A stretch of 64,000 nucleotides of DNA. Origin: Brachypodium distachyon. Its lineage: Eukaryota > Streptophyta > Magnoliopsida > Poales > Poaceae. The position numbers were made by a program, and so were the translations under genes. The stretch spans positions 33,938,737 to 34,002,736 of the forward strand of contig NC_016133.3 of the NCBI RefSeq assembly GCF_000005505.3, read 5' to 3'. A model generated the notes under the pieces. The model searched no databases, had not been told where the DNA came from, and was given only the letters and a program-made list of their open reading frames with translations. Position 1 is the stretch's first letter. Each line of letters begins with the position of its first letter. Of this stretch, positions 1 through 9,651 are shown in pieces.

Positions 1-199
1 ACCGGTAGATCCCTCTAGTGAAACAATCTTTTTTTTTCTCCTTTGATTTGCAACAACATGAATAAGCTGTGTTTTTGTCCCCTTCTAGTATATCTTTTTC
101 TCTAGCTCTTTGTCTAGCTTTAATTTCCTCCATTGCCCAAATCTTATTAAGTTCAGACCTAATGGCCTTCAATCTTTCCAGCTCTTCTAAGAGCAAAGG

Positions 200-1123
200 T
201 TAGGATTCAGATAATATATCTAGACAATCATATTCTGCAATCAGGGATTTCTTATGCTTTTTTTGTGCAGCTTCAATGTTCATACTCCAGCCTTTAAGTA
301 GTTTTCTTAACCTTCTGATTTTGAACTGCCAAATATCCATAGCATTTTGATAGGGGCAGGGAAGGTTCCAATTATTAGTAATTAGCTCTACACAACCTTC
401 AATTTCTAACCACCACTTCTCAAATCTAAAGATTTTCCTAGATGGGGGGGTGGCCCCACCACAATCCAACCAAAGAGGAGTGTGATCACTGCCAAGTCTG
501 GCAAGGGTGGAGAGGAGGAAGGAGGGAAAATGAGCTTCCCAACAGGTAGAGACAAAAAATTTATCAATGGCCGCCATAATAGGTGTGTCTTGATTGTTAG
601 ACCAAGTGAATCTTCTATTTGCAGGTTTTAATTCCATTAGAGCAGCTGCATTAACCCAGTTGTTGAACTTATCAGCCCAAGACTGGTTAATGTTTCTAGA
701 ACTCTTCTCAGCTGCTAGTCTAATGAGGTTAAATTCACCACCCACTAAAATGGGTATGGAACAAGAGGCACAGATAGAGTTAAGTTCATCTAAGAAGTCT
801 TGTTTAAGTTCCTCACAGGCAGGGCCATAAACAGCCACAAACCTCCAACAAAAAGTATCAATTTTATTCCTAATATCACAAGAGATGTAAAAACAACCAG
901 AGTTTTTAACAGAAATGGCAAATATATCCAGGTCAACACCCATCAGAATTCCACCAGCAGTCCCAACAGCAGGGAGATGATGCCAGCAAAAATTGGCATA
1001 GTTGACAAAACTGGCCAAGAAAGATGGACTAAAGTCCATTTTCTTGGTTTCTGATAAAGCAAGTATAGCAGGATGATGAACTCTAATGAGTTCAAAAACT
1101 TTGTTTAACCTTAATGGGGTCAT
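200..1123 (-). pseudogene. LINE ORF2 endonuclease domain, frameshifted
   Basis: The translated segment has the order expected for an apurinic-like LINE endonuclease: ALSETKK near residue 25, FVAVYGPA near 95, GGEFNLIR near 128, RFTWSN near 168 and SDHTPLWLD near 214. In active enzymes the GDFN Asp and Asn are catalytic; here Asp is Glu. The usual opening WNVRGLNDP is present just upstream but one frame off, so the start Met used here is an artefact of a frameshift near 1095-1120. Reverse transcriptase would follow below position 1. Confidence 0.8.
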
Positions 1124-1131
1124 TCAGACCC

Positions 1132-1962
1132 CTAACATTCCATATAAGGAACTGCATCTTGAAAATTTTGAAAGGAATTTTTTGCTTTGCAACTTCTATC
1201 CTTTTTTAGCTTAAATGAGACATGAACCACATCATCCTGCTCATGGTCATGCTCATTATCACTAATAGGAGAAGCATAATTATATAAAAGAGAATCAGAT
1301 TCATAATCATGTTGTTCAAGTATATCATCTAGAGTGACATCAATATCAGTAGGTAGAAAAATAGAAGGTTCATCACTAGCAAGTTGTTGTAACCTAGCAT
1401 GCTCATTTTGCTTCAGTTGATCAATCTGTTTATGAATAGCATTAGGTGTTGGTTCCAAACAGATATTGAGTTTTTTAGCCGTAGAAGCTAATTCAGAATT
1501 GCAAATATTAGCGAAAGAGTGTTTGAATTTACCTTTATAGGAAGGCTTCTCCAAGTTCTTCTGAGAAATGATATCTTGAGCTCTGTTGAGAATAGATTTT
1601 CCATCCTGAGCTATTCTTGCACTTTGTCTAGTTGGCACTACTGGCCCCCACTTTTTCTTTTTGTTTTTCTTCTTGTTTGCCTCAGCTGGTGTAGGGAATT
1701 CAACCTTCTCAATTGTTTCAATGCTGTTATCCATCTCCATTTCATAATTCAATTCCTCCCCCAGAATGGTCTGAACAGTCTCAGTTTCAATTGGTGCCTC
1801 AGTACTTTGCAAGGTAGCATCAGATGCAACTGTCAACTTGTGAGTATCTGTCAGGTTCTCCTCAGGAGGTTGCATGCAGGGATTGTCCTCTATTTTCACA
1901 GGGATATGTTCATCATCAGAATCAACAAGATTTGCAGAAGCTAACACATGAAAACTATTCAT
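1132..1962 (-). pseudogene. LINE ORF1 acidic C-terminal tail
   Basis: This 276-codon segment follows the DUF4283 block but in a different frame, so a frameshift lies between 1962 and 2009. It is acidic, with one Lys-rich patch (KKKNKKKKWGPVVPTRQSARI), as in the linker that ends ORF1 in plant LINEs. Its end overlaps the beginning of the endonuclease ORF: the phrase IWNVRGLND that normally opens the endonuclease can be read at about 1140-1110 in another frame. No independent host function is suggested. Confidence 0.65.
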
Positions 1963-2008
1963 TGAACCAGCTTTTGGAGGTGCAGAGTGTGAGCCTCCTA
2001 GAGGAGGT

Positions 2009-3895
2009 TTATGAGAGGTTTGTTTCTCCTGATTGTTGCTTTGAGTCTTTGTTCTTTGTCAGATCTTGTAGCTCATCTTCCATAAGATTATCTTCTTCAT
2101 AATTCTCATTTGCATCATAGTCTCTGTCATCTAAACCCATAACCTTGTCAATATCTACTCCATCCCATTCCACTGTTAATTTTAGGAGATAGAACTTTTT
2201 CCTAAAGACCACCATCCTCTCAGATGGATTTTTTGCTGGATTCCTCACAGCCAGTTTGACTCTCACAATTTTGTACATAGACTTGAAGATTTCATTCCAA
2301 TTTACATCAAGCAGCAGTCCAAAGGACTTTGAAATCTGTGTAATAACTTTCCATGTGCATCTTTTAGGAGGAATCACCTCAATCTGCACCCAAACCTCAG
2401 TAAGTTCACCCATATCAGTGAGATCTCCATCACATGGTAAGATTTTGATAGTTACTCTATCCTTATCAGCCCCTTCAGTTAAGTTGATTGAAGATAAGTC
2501 AATCAGGTCTTCCACTTTCTTGCTTGGTGGGAACCTGACCAGGAAGCTTTTCTCTTCAAGTTGTCTGAGTTGCCATGGCCAATTGTTATCCCAAGTTTCA
2601 GTCATTCTTACCACTAGATCTTTTTCTGAGATGTCTCCATGCATAACAGCAATGATACCACAGTTCTTCATGTTCAGTCATTTATTGGATTCTTTATCAT
2701 CAATGCTTATGTGAAAGAATCCCAGTCCACCATTGGCATTCCCCACAAATTGTGCCATTGGAATCTCCTTTCCCCAAGCTGGACAGTTGTCCATATGATG
2801 CCCGGAGTTACTACCAATGAAACAGATCTTAGGTTTTACACAATTCCCTACATAGTGTCCTGGGGCACCACAATTGTAGCAGATCAGGTCTTTGTGTCTT
2901 GGATCCAAAGGTTGGATACCTTCCTCCCCCAATTTTTGTTTGCCAAATCGACCACCTTGCTGTGAGGTGTTCTGTTGAAGCTGTTGTTGTTGCACACCTA
3001 TTGGTTTAGCTGGTTGTTTCTGTGTCTGTCTAGTATTGTCGTTCAGCTGAGGTTGTTTGTCCTGTACTGCAGATTGTTGAGCTTGAGCAGTTGGAGCAGG
3101 CATAACCCCTGACCCCTGCAGCTGTTGAACCAGTTGCGATCCCTGTGTATTGTGGTAGTCAGCCAGGTTCTGTCCCAGTTGGCTTGTCTGAACACCTTGC
3201 ACCTGGTTCTGTTGCTGTAACTGAGTAGATTGAGGATGGAGCTGGAATTGCATTTGCTCTTGGTATGTCATCTGAGCTGTTTGAGGTGGAACCACTTGTT
3301 GGCCCCGCAACGGCCCTTGCGGTGAGAAGTTAAACTGTTGTGGTGGCTGCCCTTGCCCAAGAGTCTGCTAGAACACAAGAAATTGTGCTCCGAACTGTTG
3401 GCCGAAACCAAATTGCTGTTGAGGGAATTGCTGACCATAGGAGAATTGTAGCGGCTGACCAATTGTCTGTTGTGGTAACATTTGGAGAGATAGCTGCGCC
3501 TGATTCCCCATCTGCGCTTGTTGAAACTGAAGAGAAATCTGGTGGTTCTGCGATTGCGCCTGGATTGAACTTTGCGGCTGTTGTGTCTGCGATTGTAGGG
3601 ACTCCGTCATCTGTCCTTGCGGGAGTTGAGGGTGATTCTGTTGCATGCTCTTCTCCTGATTCTATACCTGTGCCTGAGGTTGAGAAGGGGGCAGCGCTTG
3701 CTGAGCTCGATTGTACTGATAGGGGTTGCGAAATCCCCCCTTCTTCTGAAATCCGCGGCCTCCTCCTCCCCGGGTTCCTCCCTGATTTCCACCACGACCA
3801 CTTTTCATCGGATTTCTGCGAAGAATGTTCGGGAAAGTCGCGCGACCGTGGATTCGGCTCCAGAAATCCTTGGCAAAGCTGAAGGTCTTCGGCAC
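2009..3895 (-). pseudogene. LINE ORF1, N-terminal and DUF4283 part, broken by in-frame stops
   Basis: Four open segments (3895-3662, 3646-3368, 3310-2678, 2671-2009) all lie in the same reading frame and are separated only by stop codons: TAG at 3664-3662, TAG at 3370-3368 and TGA at 2680-2678. The product would be a nucleic-acid chaperone-like protein: basic RGG-type start, Gln-rich linker, zinc knuckle near 2880-2800, then a DUF4283 domain containing FLVRFPP and VWVQIEVIPP-type blocks. The TGA sits where related elements have a Trp codon and the TAGs lie in Gln-rich context, so simple transitions explain all three. It does not encode a full protein now. Confidence 0.8.
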
Positions 3896-4505
3896 GCAAG
3901 CGAAGCGATCTGAGTGTCGTGCAACGAAGCAGTCTGCGGCGGTGAAAGTTTTCGCTACAAACAGGTCTCGCCGGACCCAGACGAGAGTGGCGGCAGATGA
4001 GGGATCCTGGTCTAGAACCCTAGATGAGGTTCGCTCTGCAGGGAGGGCCCAAAGCTGCCCATAGTATTCCTCCAGAGCTTCGTCCTCACCACGTGCTGGG
4101 TCCCTGTCGTCAGCCGCCCTCCTTCTCCGCAGGGGGCGAGTGGTGGGGATGCCGCCAGGTGTCGAGGATCTGGGCTCCCGTGTTTCAAAATTGGAATCGC
4201 GCCTTGGGAAGAGCTCTCGAACAGCCGGGAAATCGCCCTGTGCCTGCGGCGGGATATGAGAAGCATCGCTGGCAGTGAGGGAGGAAATCTCGTCGGTGGT
4301 AGCGGCTGGAAAAAGGTGGTAGGTGGGGGCGGAGGTGTGAGCGAGAGCTCCTGCCAGAGACGTCTGTTAAAACTTTCGAGTGAAGAAGTCAAAAAAAAAA
4401 TGTGGTTGTCGAGAAAGCTTGAGGTGGATCGTACATCTGGTTGCTCCCTAGTTCCCTCCCAAACCCGCAAATCTCAAACTCCGGGAGCAGCGCCGCCGCG
4501 GCATC

Positions 4506-5507
4506 ATGGCGTCGCCGGCGCCCCCTCCCCCGTTCGTCTACATCGACGCCGCGGCGCTCCACGAGTTCCTCCCCTTCCCGTCCCTGATCTCCCATCTCCG
4601 CGCCGGCCTCCCCGCCTTCTCCGAGGACATCCACTGCCCACACCGCGTCTCTTTCCCGCTCCCCACCTCTCCCTCCGCGGCGCTCCTCCTCATGCCCTCC
4701 TGGTGCGCGCACCCTTCGCTCCCCTACCTCGCCCTCAAGGCCGTCACCTCCTTCCCCGCCAACTCTCCGCGCCTCCCCTCCGTCCACGCCGCCGTCTCCC
4801 TCTTCAGCTCCGCCACCGGCGCCCCCCTCGCCTCCCTCGACGGCTCCGTCCTCACCCTCCTCCGCACCGCCGCCGTCTCGGCCCTCGCCGCCTCCCTCCT
4901 GGCCTCCCCCTCCCGGCCCCCGTCCACGCTCGCGCTCGCCGGCGCCGGCGCCCTCGCGCCCTACCTCGCCGAAGCGCACCTATCCGCGCTCCCCTCAATC
5001 TCCCGCATCCTGGTGTGGAACCGCACCAAGGCCAAATCCGCCGCGCTCGTGGCCAAGCTCCGGGAGGCGCACCCGGGGGTGGCAGTTGAGGAGGTCGACA
5101 GCATGGACGAGGCGGTGTCCGTGGCGGACGTTGTGAGCTGCGCGACGGGGTCGCAGGAGCCGATTGTGCGCGGGGGGCTGCTGAGGCCCGGCGCGCACCT
5201 GGACCTGGTGGGCTCCTTCACGCCGGCGATGCGTGAGTGCGACGACGAGGCGCTCCAGCGGGGCAGGGTGTTCATCGACTTTGAGGCGGCGATGGACGAG
5301 GCCGGGGAGCTGGTTGGCGCGGTGAAGCGCGGCGTGCTTCAGAGGGAGGACATGGCCGGGACGCTCGCGGAGCTGGCCGCGGGGACTGTGGCGGGCCGTC
5401 GCAGCGACGACGAGATCACCGTGTTCAAGTCCGTCGGCACCGCAGTGGTCGACCTCTTGGCGGCGCAGCTGGCCTACGAGAACTACATTGCAACCAAGAA
5501 CACATGA
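4506..5507 (+). CDS. SARD4: Ornithine cyclodeaminase/mu-crystallin family reductase, SARD4-like
   Basis: A single-exon 333-residue protein of the OCD/mu-crystallin family. In Arabidopsis the matching enzyme, SARD4, reduces dehydropipecolate to pipecolic acid in the plastid, feeding N-hydroxypipecolate immune signalling; I infer the same role here. Visible features are the substrate-side Lys in LALKAVTSFP (Lys78), RTAAVSALA (120-128), the dinucleotide-binding turn AGAGALA (145-151), WNRTKAKS (171-178), SCATGS (211-216), LVGSFTPAMRE (234-244) and DEITVFKSVG (302-311). Length is normal for the family. The ATG follows a GC-rich leader (gcatcATGGCG). AATAAA repeats at 5557-5566 can serve polyadenylation. 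Codon use is strongly GC-biased, as in many grass genes. Confidence in family is high, in the exact substrate moderate. Confidence 0.85.
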   Translation: MASPAPPPPFVYIDAAALHEFLPFPSLISHLRAGLPAFSEDIHCPHRVSFPLPTSPSAALLLMPSWCAHPSLPYLALKAVTSFPANSPRLPSVHAAVSLFSSATGAPLASLDGSVLTLLRTAAVSALAASLLASPSRPPSTLALAGAGALAPYLAEAHLSALPSISRILVWNRTKAKSAALVAKLREAHPGVAVEEVDSMDEAVSVADVVSCATGSQEPIVRGGLLRPGAHLDLVGSFTPAMRECDDEALQRGRVFIDFEAAMDEAGELVGAVKRGVLQREDMAGTLAELAAGTVAGRRSDDEITVFKSVGTAVVDLLAAQLAYENYIATKNT

Positions 5508-6236
5508 GCTGGATCCATGAATTGCAATTCCTCCAAAGAGTCATCAGAGAAACGCGAATAAATAAACTGATCAGATGAGTGCTTCTGATCATTCTCTGTG
5601 GCACATGTTCATTTGCTCGTCGCTAGTGGATTCTAATAAGAATGTGTTGTGATCTCTTGATGCCTTGTCTCTCTTTTTACTGATAATACGGTGTGGCATT
5701 ATGAAAGAGAACTACAGTGTCATAATTTGGTTCTAGTGATATTTTGAATCTTTGCGACGTGTGTTGCAATGTCAGGACCGTCAACAATGCGGCACATCTG
5801 TGTGCTCTCCTAGAGCTCAAGATTTGCATTGTGCGCCTCTGTGCTTCCTCTGCAGGTACTGAACATGGTTAAGAACTCTAATGAGCTCAGACCTCAACTG
5901 GGAGGAAGCACATTTAAAAGCCCCGGTGCAGTTAGTCAATTTTTTTCTTCTAGGTGACCCTACATCACTTGTTCTGGGGCTTTGATCATATGAATCATCA
6001 GGATGTGGTTTCCTTTGTCAACACCTCGAGGCTTCATAGATAATAAAATGCACAAATAACCCATAGGAAAAGTTAGCTAAGAAGGCCATATGCCGAGCCG
6101 CTTATCGCAAGCCAAGACGTCCTGGCGCCACTTCTCTTCTAGCCAAGAATAATCCACCTCTTTCCCCCTCAATTATTGCTCCCTCCTAATAGCAATTTTA
6201 TTGATGAATACAGACAAATCGGCGTCCCGGGCCGGA
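5508..6236. other. Intergenic region after the SARD4-like gene
   Basis: The first part is the 3'UTR of the gene ending at 5507, with AATAAA copies at 5557-5566. I see no ORF or clear repeat in the remainder, which leads into the 3' side of the minus-strand DUF3615-like relic. Confidence 0.5.
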
Positions 6237-7058
6237 TCAAACATATAAGTCGTCATCTTGCAATGTACCATCAATCGGAGTCCTGAGCTGCCTGTATTCA
6301 ATAGGTTCTTTGTTGTTCATTCTATTTTGTCCACGAGCCATGTCCTCGAAGTTGCAATGCCCAAAGTATGTTTCTGAAGATGGATGGATAATCTTGGCCC
6401 CTTTATAGTCACAATGGAAGCAGCAGCCTTCTCTCAACATAAAACAAAAGAAACGGTTGTCAACTTAACATAGGGAGAAGAAACCTAATATACGAACACA
6501 GGTGATGAAAACAGGAACATCAGCTAGTGTTGCCGGGATGCACATCAGAAGTTTGCATCCTTTCATGTGACACACAGATAGCATAAAGCTCGTATTCCTG
6601 TCCCTATAATCAGATAGAACTAGAGCTAGTGCTAGCTAAGAACAATAAAGAACTAAAAACAGGTTTCCCTTACCCGTTGTTGTGCATATCTGCATAATGA
6701 AGCTTCAACCCCGTCGACAATTGCACTCTGACGATCCTCAAATTTCCCACGGTAGGCTGACATTATTTCGGAGGCGGAACCGACTTCAAAGATTTGCTTA
6801 CCGGAAGTAGTCGTGACAAAGTTTCAGGTATGGATATGGTACGACCATCACTGGAAGAGAGTATCCACTTAACCTTGAGCACTGACCGCAGGGTTTCCCC
6901 CACCTCCAGGCTCCAGCATCACCGCCGATGCGAATTTTATTAGAGCAGAAGGGCCTGGCCGGAGGCTGGGATGACACGCTGCATGCATGAGACGCGGCAT
7001 CATAGGTATCAGATTCAGAAAAGGGGTTGATTCGATGATGATCGTCATCTTTTGCCAT
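6237..7058 (-). pseudogene. Possible DUF3615-like grass gene or relic, multi-exon
   Basis: Minus-strand coding-like pieces: 7058-6802 starts MAKDDDHHRINPFSES; an open stretch about 6800-6674 reads QIFEVGSASEIMSAYRGK and ends at a good donor (CGG/GTAAGG); a short piece near 6605-6530 reads QEYELYAICVSHERMQ; 6440-6237 reads GCCFHCDYKGAKIIHPSS and YFGHCNFEDMARG. The CxxC-type motif followed by HPSS and a Gly/His-rich strand, plus YELYAIC, recall DUF3615, a large grass-specific family of unknown function. Exon joins could not be completed in one frame, and one piece ends in a stop where the family continues, so this may be a pseudogene. Moderate to low confidence. Confidence 0.4.
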
Positions 7059-7067
7059 ATCAGTTAC

Positions 7068-7141
7068 TACTTCCTCCGTTTCATAACTCTTGTACTATCA
7101 TATTTGCTTAAAAATAAATGTATTATGGAACGGACGGAGTA
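7068..7141. repeat. Short Stowaway-like MITE
   Basis: Inverted ends TACTTCCTCCGTTTCATAA and TTATGGAACGGACGGAGTA, bounded by TA, about 74 bp. The end motif matches the CTCCCTCCGT ends of Stowaway (Tc1/mariner) MITEs. It lies between the DUF3615-like relic and the promoter of the transporter gene. Confidence 0.7.
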
Positions 7142-7301
7142 CGTGATACCTTGTGAGCCGGAGCCCGACTTGTTGTGGTCGATACCTTCCAACCCGGTAC
7201 CTCATTAATCACGCGACGGCGGGCGGCGGCGGCGGCCATTGCTTCTCTCGCTCCTCTCGTGCCGATGGCGGAATACTGAGTCTTACGTTGCATCCTCAAA
7301 T

Positions 7302-7329
7302 TGGGCCTGGCCCAAATATCAGGCCCAAA
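7302..7329 (+). promoter_or_regulatory. Clustered GGCCCA/TGGGCC (site II) motifs
   Basis: Three closely spaced copies of TGGGCC/GGCCCA lie upstream of a CT-rich tract (7421-7437). Such site II elements with a pyrimidine patch are common in promoters of broadly expressed plant genes; here they precede the untranslated first exon of the transporter gene. Function is inferred. Confidence 0.4.
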
Positions 7330-7670
7330 GTCTGCAGCCTCGCACAGATTTGGGGAGAAGCGAAAAGCCGAAAAGGGTGTCCGTCTCCACTCTCCAGTCT
7401 CCAGCAATCTCTCCGGCGAATCTCTCTCTCTCTCTCTAAACCCAACTTCGCCGCATTATTCTCCCCAAACCCTTGTCCCCGCCGCGCAATGGCGCAATCT
7501 CGCATCCCAAATCCCCTTGTGCCGGCTCTGTCCGATTCCAAGTTGGCCCGGTGAAGATCGACCGGCTCTGTCCTGATTCTAGGTCGTCCCGGTGAAGATC
7601 AAGATCCTTCTGCGGATCCCCGGAGACTTTGCTCCAATTTCAAGTCCTGACACGCAAAAAAGCCCCCAAG

Positions 7671-8538
7671 GTATCTTCTTCGATCTGGACGAATTTGATC
7701 TTGGGTTGACGCGGTTTCGGAGCGGTTCTAGCCAATCGGTCCCTTCGTATTTTTCCGGTTCGGTTGGACTGATCTATTCGTAGACACTAAACAGGACATA
7801 TGTTCAAGCGTGGCTCAGCTTACTTTTTCTATTAATAATATGAGCAAAACTTTACTAGCCTACTAGGACATTTCAGCAAATGGCCTTCTAGCTCCAGGAG
7901 AAGCTAGCTCCTGCTCTGCGTTAGCTTGGCATACAAAATTTGATCTGCTTTAGTGAGCATTGTCAATTGGTGTGACGATGTATTCATGCAATGCTTAATT
8001 TTTTGTAAACATCAGGCAATGGTTTATTAGTTATACTAGACGAACTAATACAAAAGATAATGCTGTAATGCTCTATGCTGTTTAGCTTGTCAGATTTGTC
8101 TTGCTTGTCGCTTTCCTGATGGAGTACTAATGTTGGTTACTTTTCCTGTTCATATTTTTTCATCAAGGTCCTACGCTCACCACCTTTATAAATATTTAGG
8201 TTGAATACTTAAAAAACATGTGTAAATTTGTCTCAAGATGTACTTCAATACATGAGTTATATAAACATACTTGAATAAGATGAAGTAGGATTCCATACAT
8301 GGTTGAAGTTGGATTCAAGAAGTACTTAAATACATAAATTAGTGATCAAAGTTCTATTTTAGAGACCTTTTCAAAACGAGCGTTTTCATGAAACTGGAGG
8401 CAGTCTGTCTTTAGTAACTATAAGCTGGGAGTTTTGTTTGTGTGATATGTTCCATAGGTTCCTGTGTATGCATTCCAATAAGATGAAGTAGGATTCATTG
8501 TGAATTTGAGCTTTGGTAATTTATTTTTTGGTTGTCAG
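7671..8538 (+). other. 5'UTR intron of the GONST3-like gene
   Basis: A donor AAG/GTATCT at 7671 and an acceptor GTTGTCAG/ATG ending at 8538 define a probable 868-bp intron wholly in the 5'UTR. The start codon is flush with the acceptor. A 20-bp sequence beginning AATAAGATGAAGTAGG occurs at 8274-8293 and again at 8477-8496. The first exon probably spans about 7330-7670. The donor choice is inferred. Confidence 0.5.
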
Positions 8539-9651
8539 ATGTCTAATCTAACAGAGCCCTCAAAAGAAGGTTCTACAGCTGATGATTCAAGCCCTCTCCA
8601 GAAAACTGGAACCTGGAGTAACATATTGAGCACTCTTATCCAGCAAGCTTCAGTCTATGGTTTGGCTATTGGTTATTGCCTGTCAGCATCTCTGCTCTCC
8701 ATTATCAACAAATGGGCAATCATGAAATTTCCATACCCTGGGGCACTGACAGCTCTACAGTACTTAACTAGTGTTGCTGGAGTTCTCTTATGTGGACAAC
8801 TAAAGCTTATCGAGCATGATGGCCTGAATTTGGCAACAATGTGGAAGTTCTTACCTGCGGCTGTGATGTTCTACATCTCCATCTTCACAAACAGTGAACT
8901 GCTGCTGCATGCCAATGTGGATACATTCATCGTGTTTCGCTCTGCTGTGCCGATATTTGTGGCAATCGGAGAGACGTTGTACCTTCACCAACCATGGCCA
9001 TCGTTCAGGACATGGCTTTCACTTTCCACTATACTTGGTGGAAGTGTGATATATGTTTTCACAGATTACCAGTTCAGTGTGACTGCTTACAGCTGGGCAG
9101 TTGCCTATCTAGCCAGCATGTCAATTGATTTTGTGTATATCAAGCACGTCGTCATGACCATTGGGCTTAACACATGGGGCCTTGTGCTCTACAACAATCT
9201 TGAGGCTTTGATGCTGTTCCCCCTCGAGCTCCTTATAATGGGAGAGTTTAATCAGATGAAGGTGGACAGCTCTAAAATGGCAAACTGGCTTTCATTCGAT
9301 GTGATTCTCCCTGTTGCTCTGTCCTGCCTGTTTGGGTTATCGATATCCTTCTTTGGGTTCTCATGTAGAAGGGCCATCTCTGCTACCGGATTTACAGTCC
9401 TTGGTATAGTGAACAAGCTCCTGACTGTCGTGGTTAATCTGCTTATCTGGGACAAGCATGCCTCCCTTGTGGGAACAATTGGGCTGCTGATATGCATGTC
9501 CGGTGGTATTCTCTACCAGCAGTCCACCACAAAACCAAAGGCACCCAGCGTCGAGCCAAAGGAAGAGAAGGACGAGGAGGAGCAGAAGTTGCTTGAGATG
9601 CAGCAAGGGCTTGAGGCCAATTCCACTCAAGAACATAGTAGTACCTCGTAA
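8539..9651 (+). CDS. GONST3: Golgi nucleotide-sugar transporter, GONST3-like
   Basis: A 370-residue multi-span membrane protein of the drug/metabolite transporter superfamily, closest to Arabidopsis GONST3 in long blocks such as SIINKWAIMKFPYPGALTA and HANVDTFIVFRSAVPIF. It should exchange a GDP-sugar for GMP across the Golgi membrane and supply lumenal glycosyltransferases. About ten hydrophobic helices are visible. GIVNK (289-293) occupies the place of the GDP-sugar-binding GALNK-type motif. The C-terminus is a charged Glu/Lys-rich cytosolic tail (about 335-370). I chose the ATG at 8539 rather than the open frame from 8500, because an intron acceptor lies directly before it and MSNLTEP resembles family N-termini. 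Coding is in one exon. The exact sugar is not decidable from sequence. Confidence 0.9.
   Translation: MSNLTEPSKEGSTADDSSPLQKTGTWSNILSTLIQQASVYGLAIGYCLSASLLSIINKWAIMKFPYPGALTALQYLTSVAGVLLCGQLKLIEHDGLNLATMWKFLPAAVMFYISIFTNSELLLHANVDTFIVFRSAVPIFVAIGETLYLHQPWPSFRTWLSLSTILGGSVIYVFTDYQFSVTAYSWAVAYLASMSIDFVYIKHVVMTIGLNTWGLVLYNNLEALMLFPLELLIMGEFNQMKVDSSKMANWLSFDVILPVALSCLFGLSISFFGFSCRRAISATGFTVLGIVNKLLTVVVNLLIWDKHASLVGTIGLLICMSGGILYQQSTTKPKAPSVEPKEEKDEEEQKLLEMQQGLEANSTQEHSSTS

Larger units (their letters stand above)
1..4300 (-). mobile_element. Decayed L1-type LINE, 5' part, cut by the window edge
   Basis: A non-LTR retrotransposon on the minus strand, with its reverse transcriptase beyond position 1. 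Reading down from about 3895 there is a Gly/Arg-rich N-terminus, a long Gln-rich stretch, a CCHC knuckle (CYNCGAPGHYVGNC), a second Cys/His cluster and a DUF4283-like domain, all typical of plant LINE ORF1. An apurinic-type endonuclease follows at 1123-200 (SETKK, GGEFN, SDHTPL). The 5' leader between about 3900 and 4300 is inferred from the family layout, and its outer boundary is uncertain because it merges with the upstream region of the gene at 4506. The element is dead: stop codons and frameshifts interrupt both ORFs. Confidence 0.85.

Noticed and set aside
4389..4979. 196-aa Gly/Glu-rich frame antisense to the SARD4-like gene
   Set aside because: It is a composition shadow of a GC-rich exon, low complexity only.
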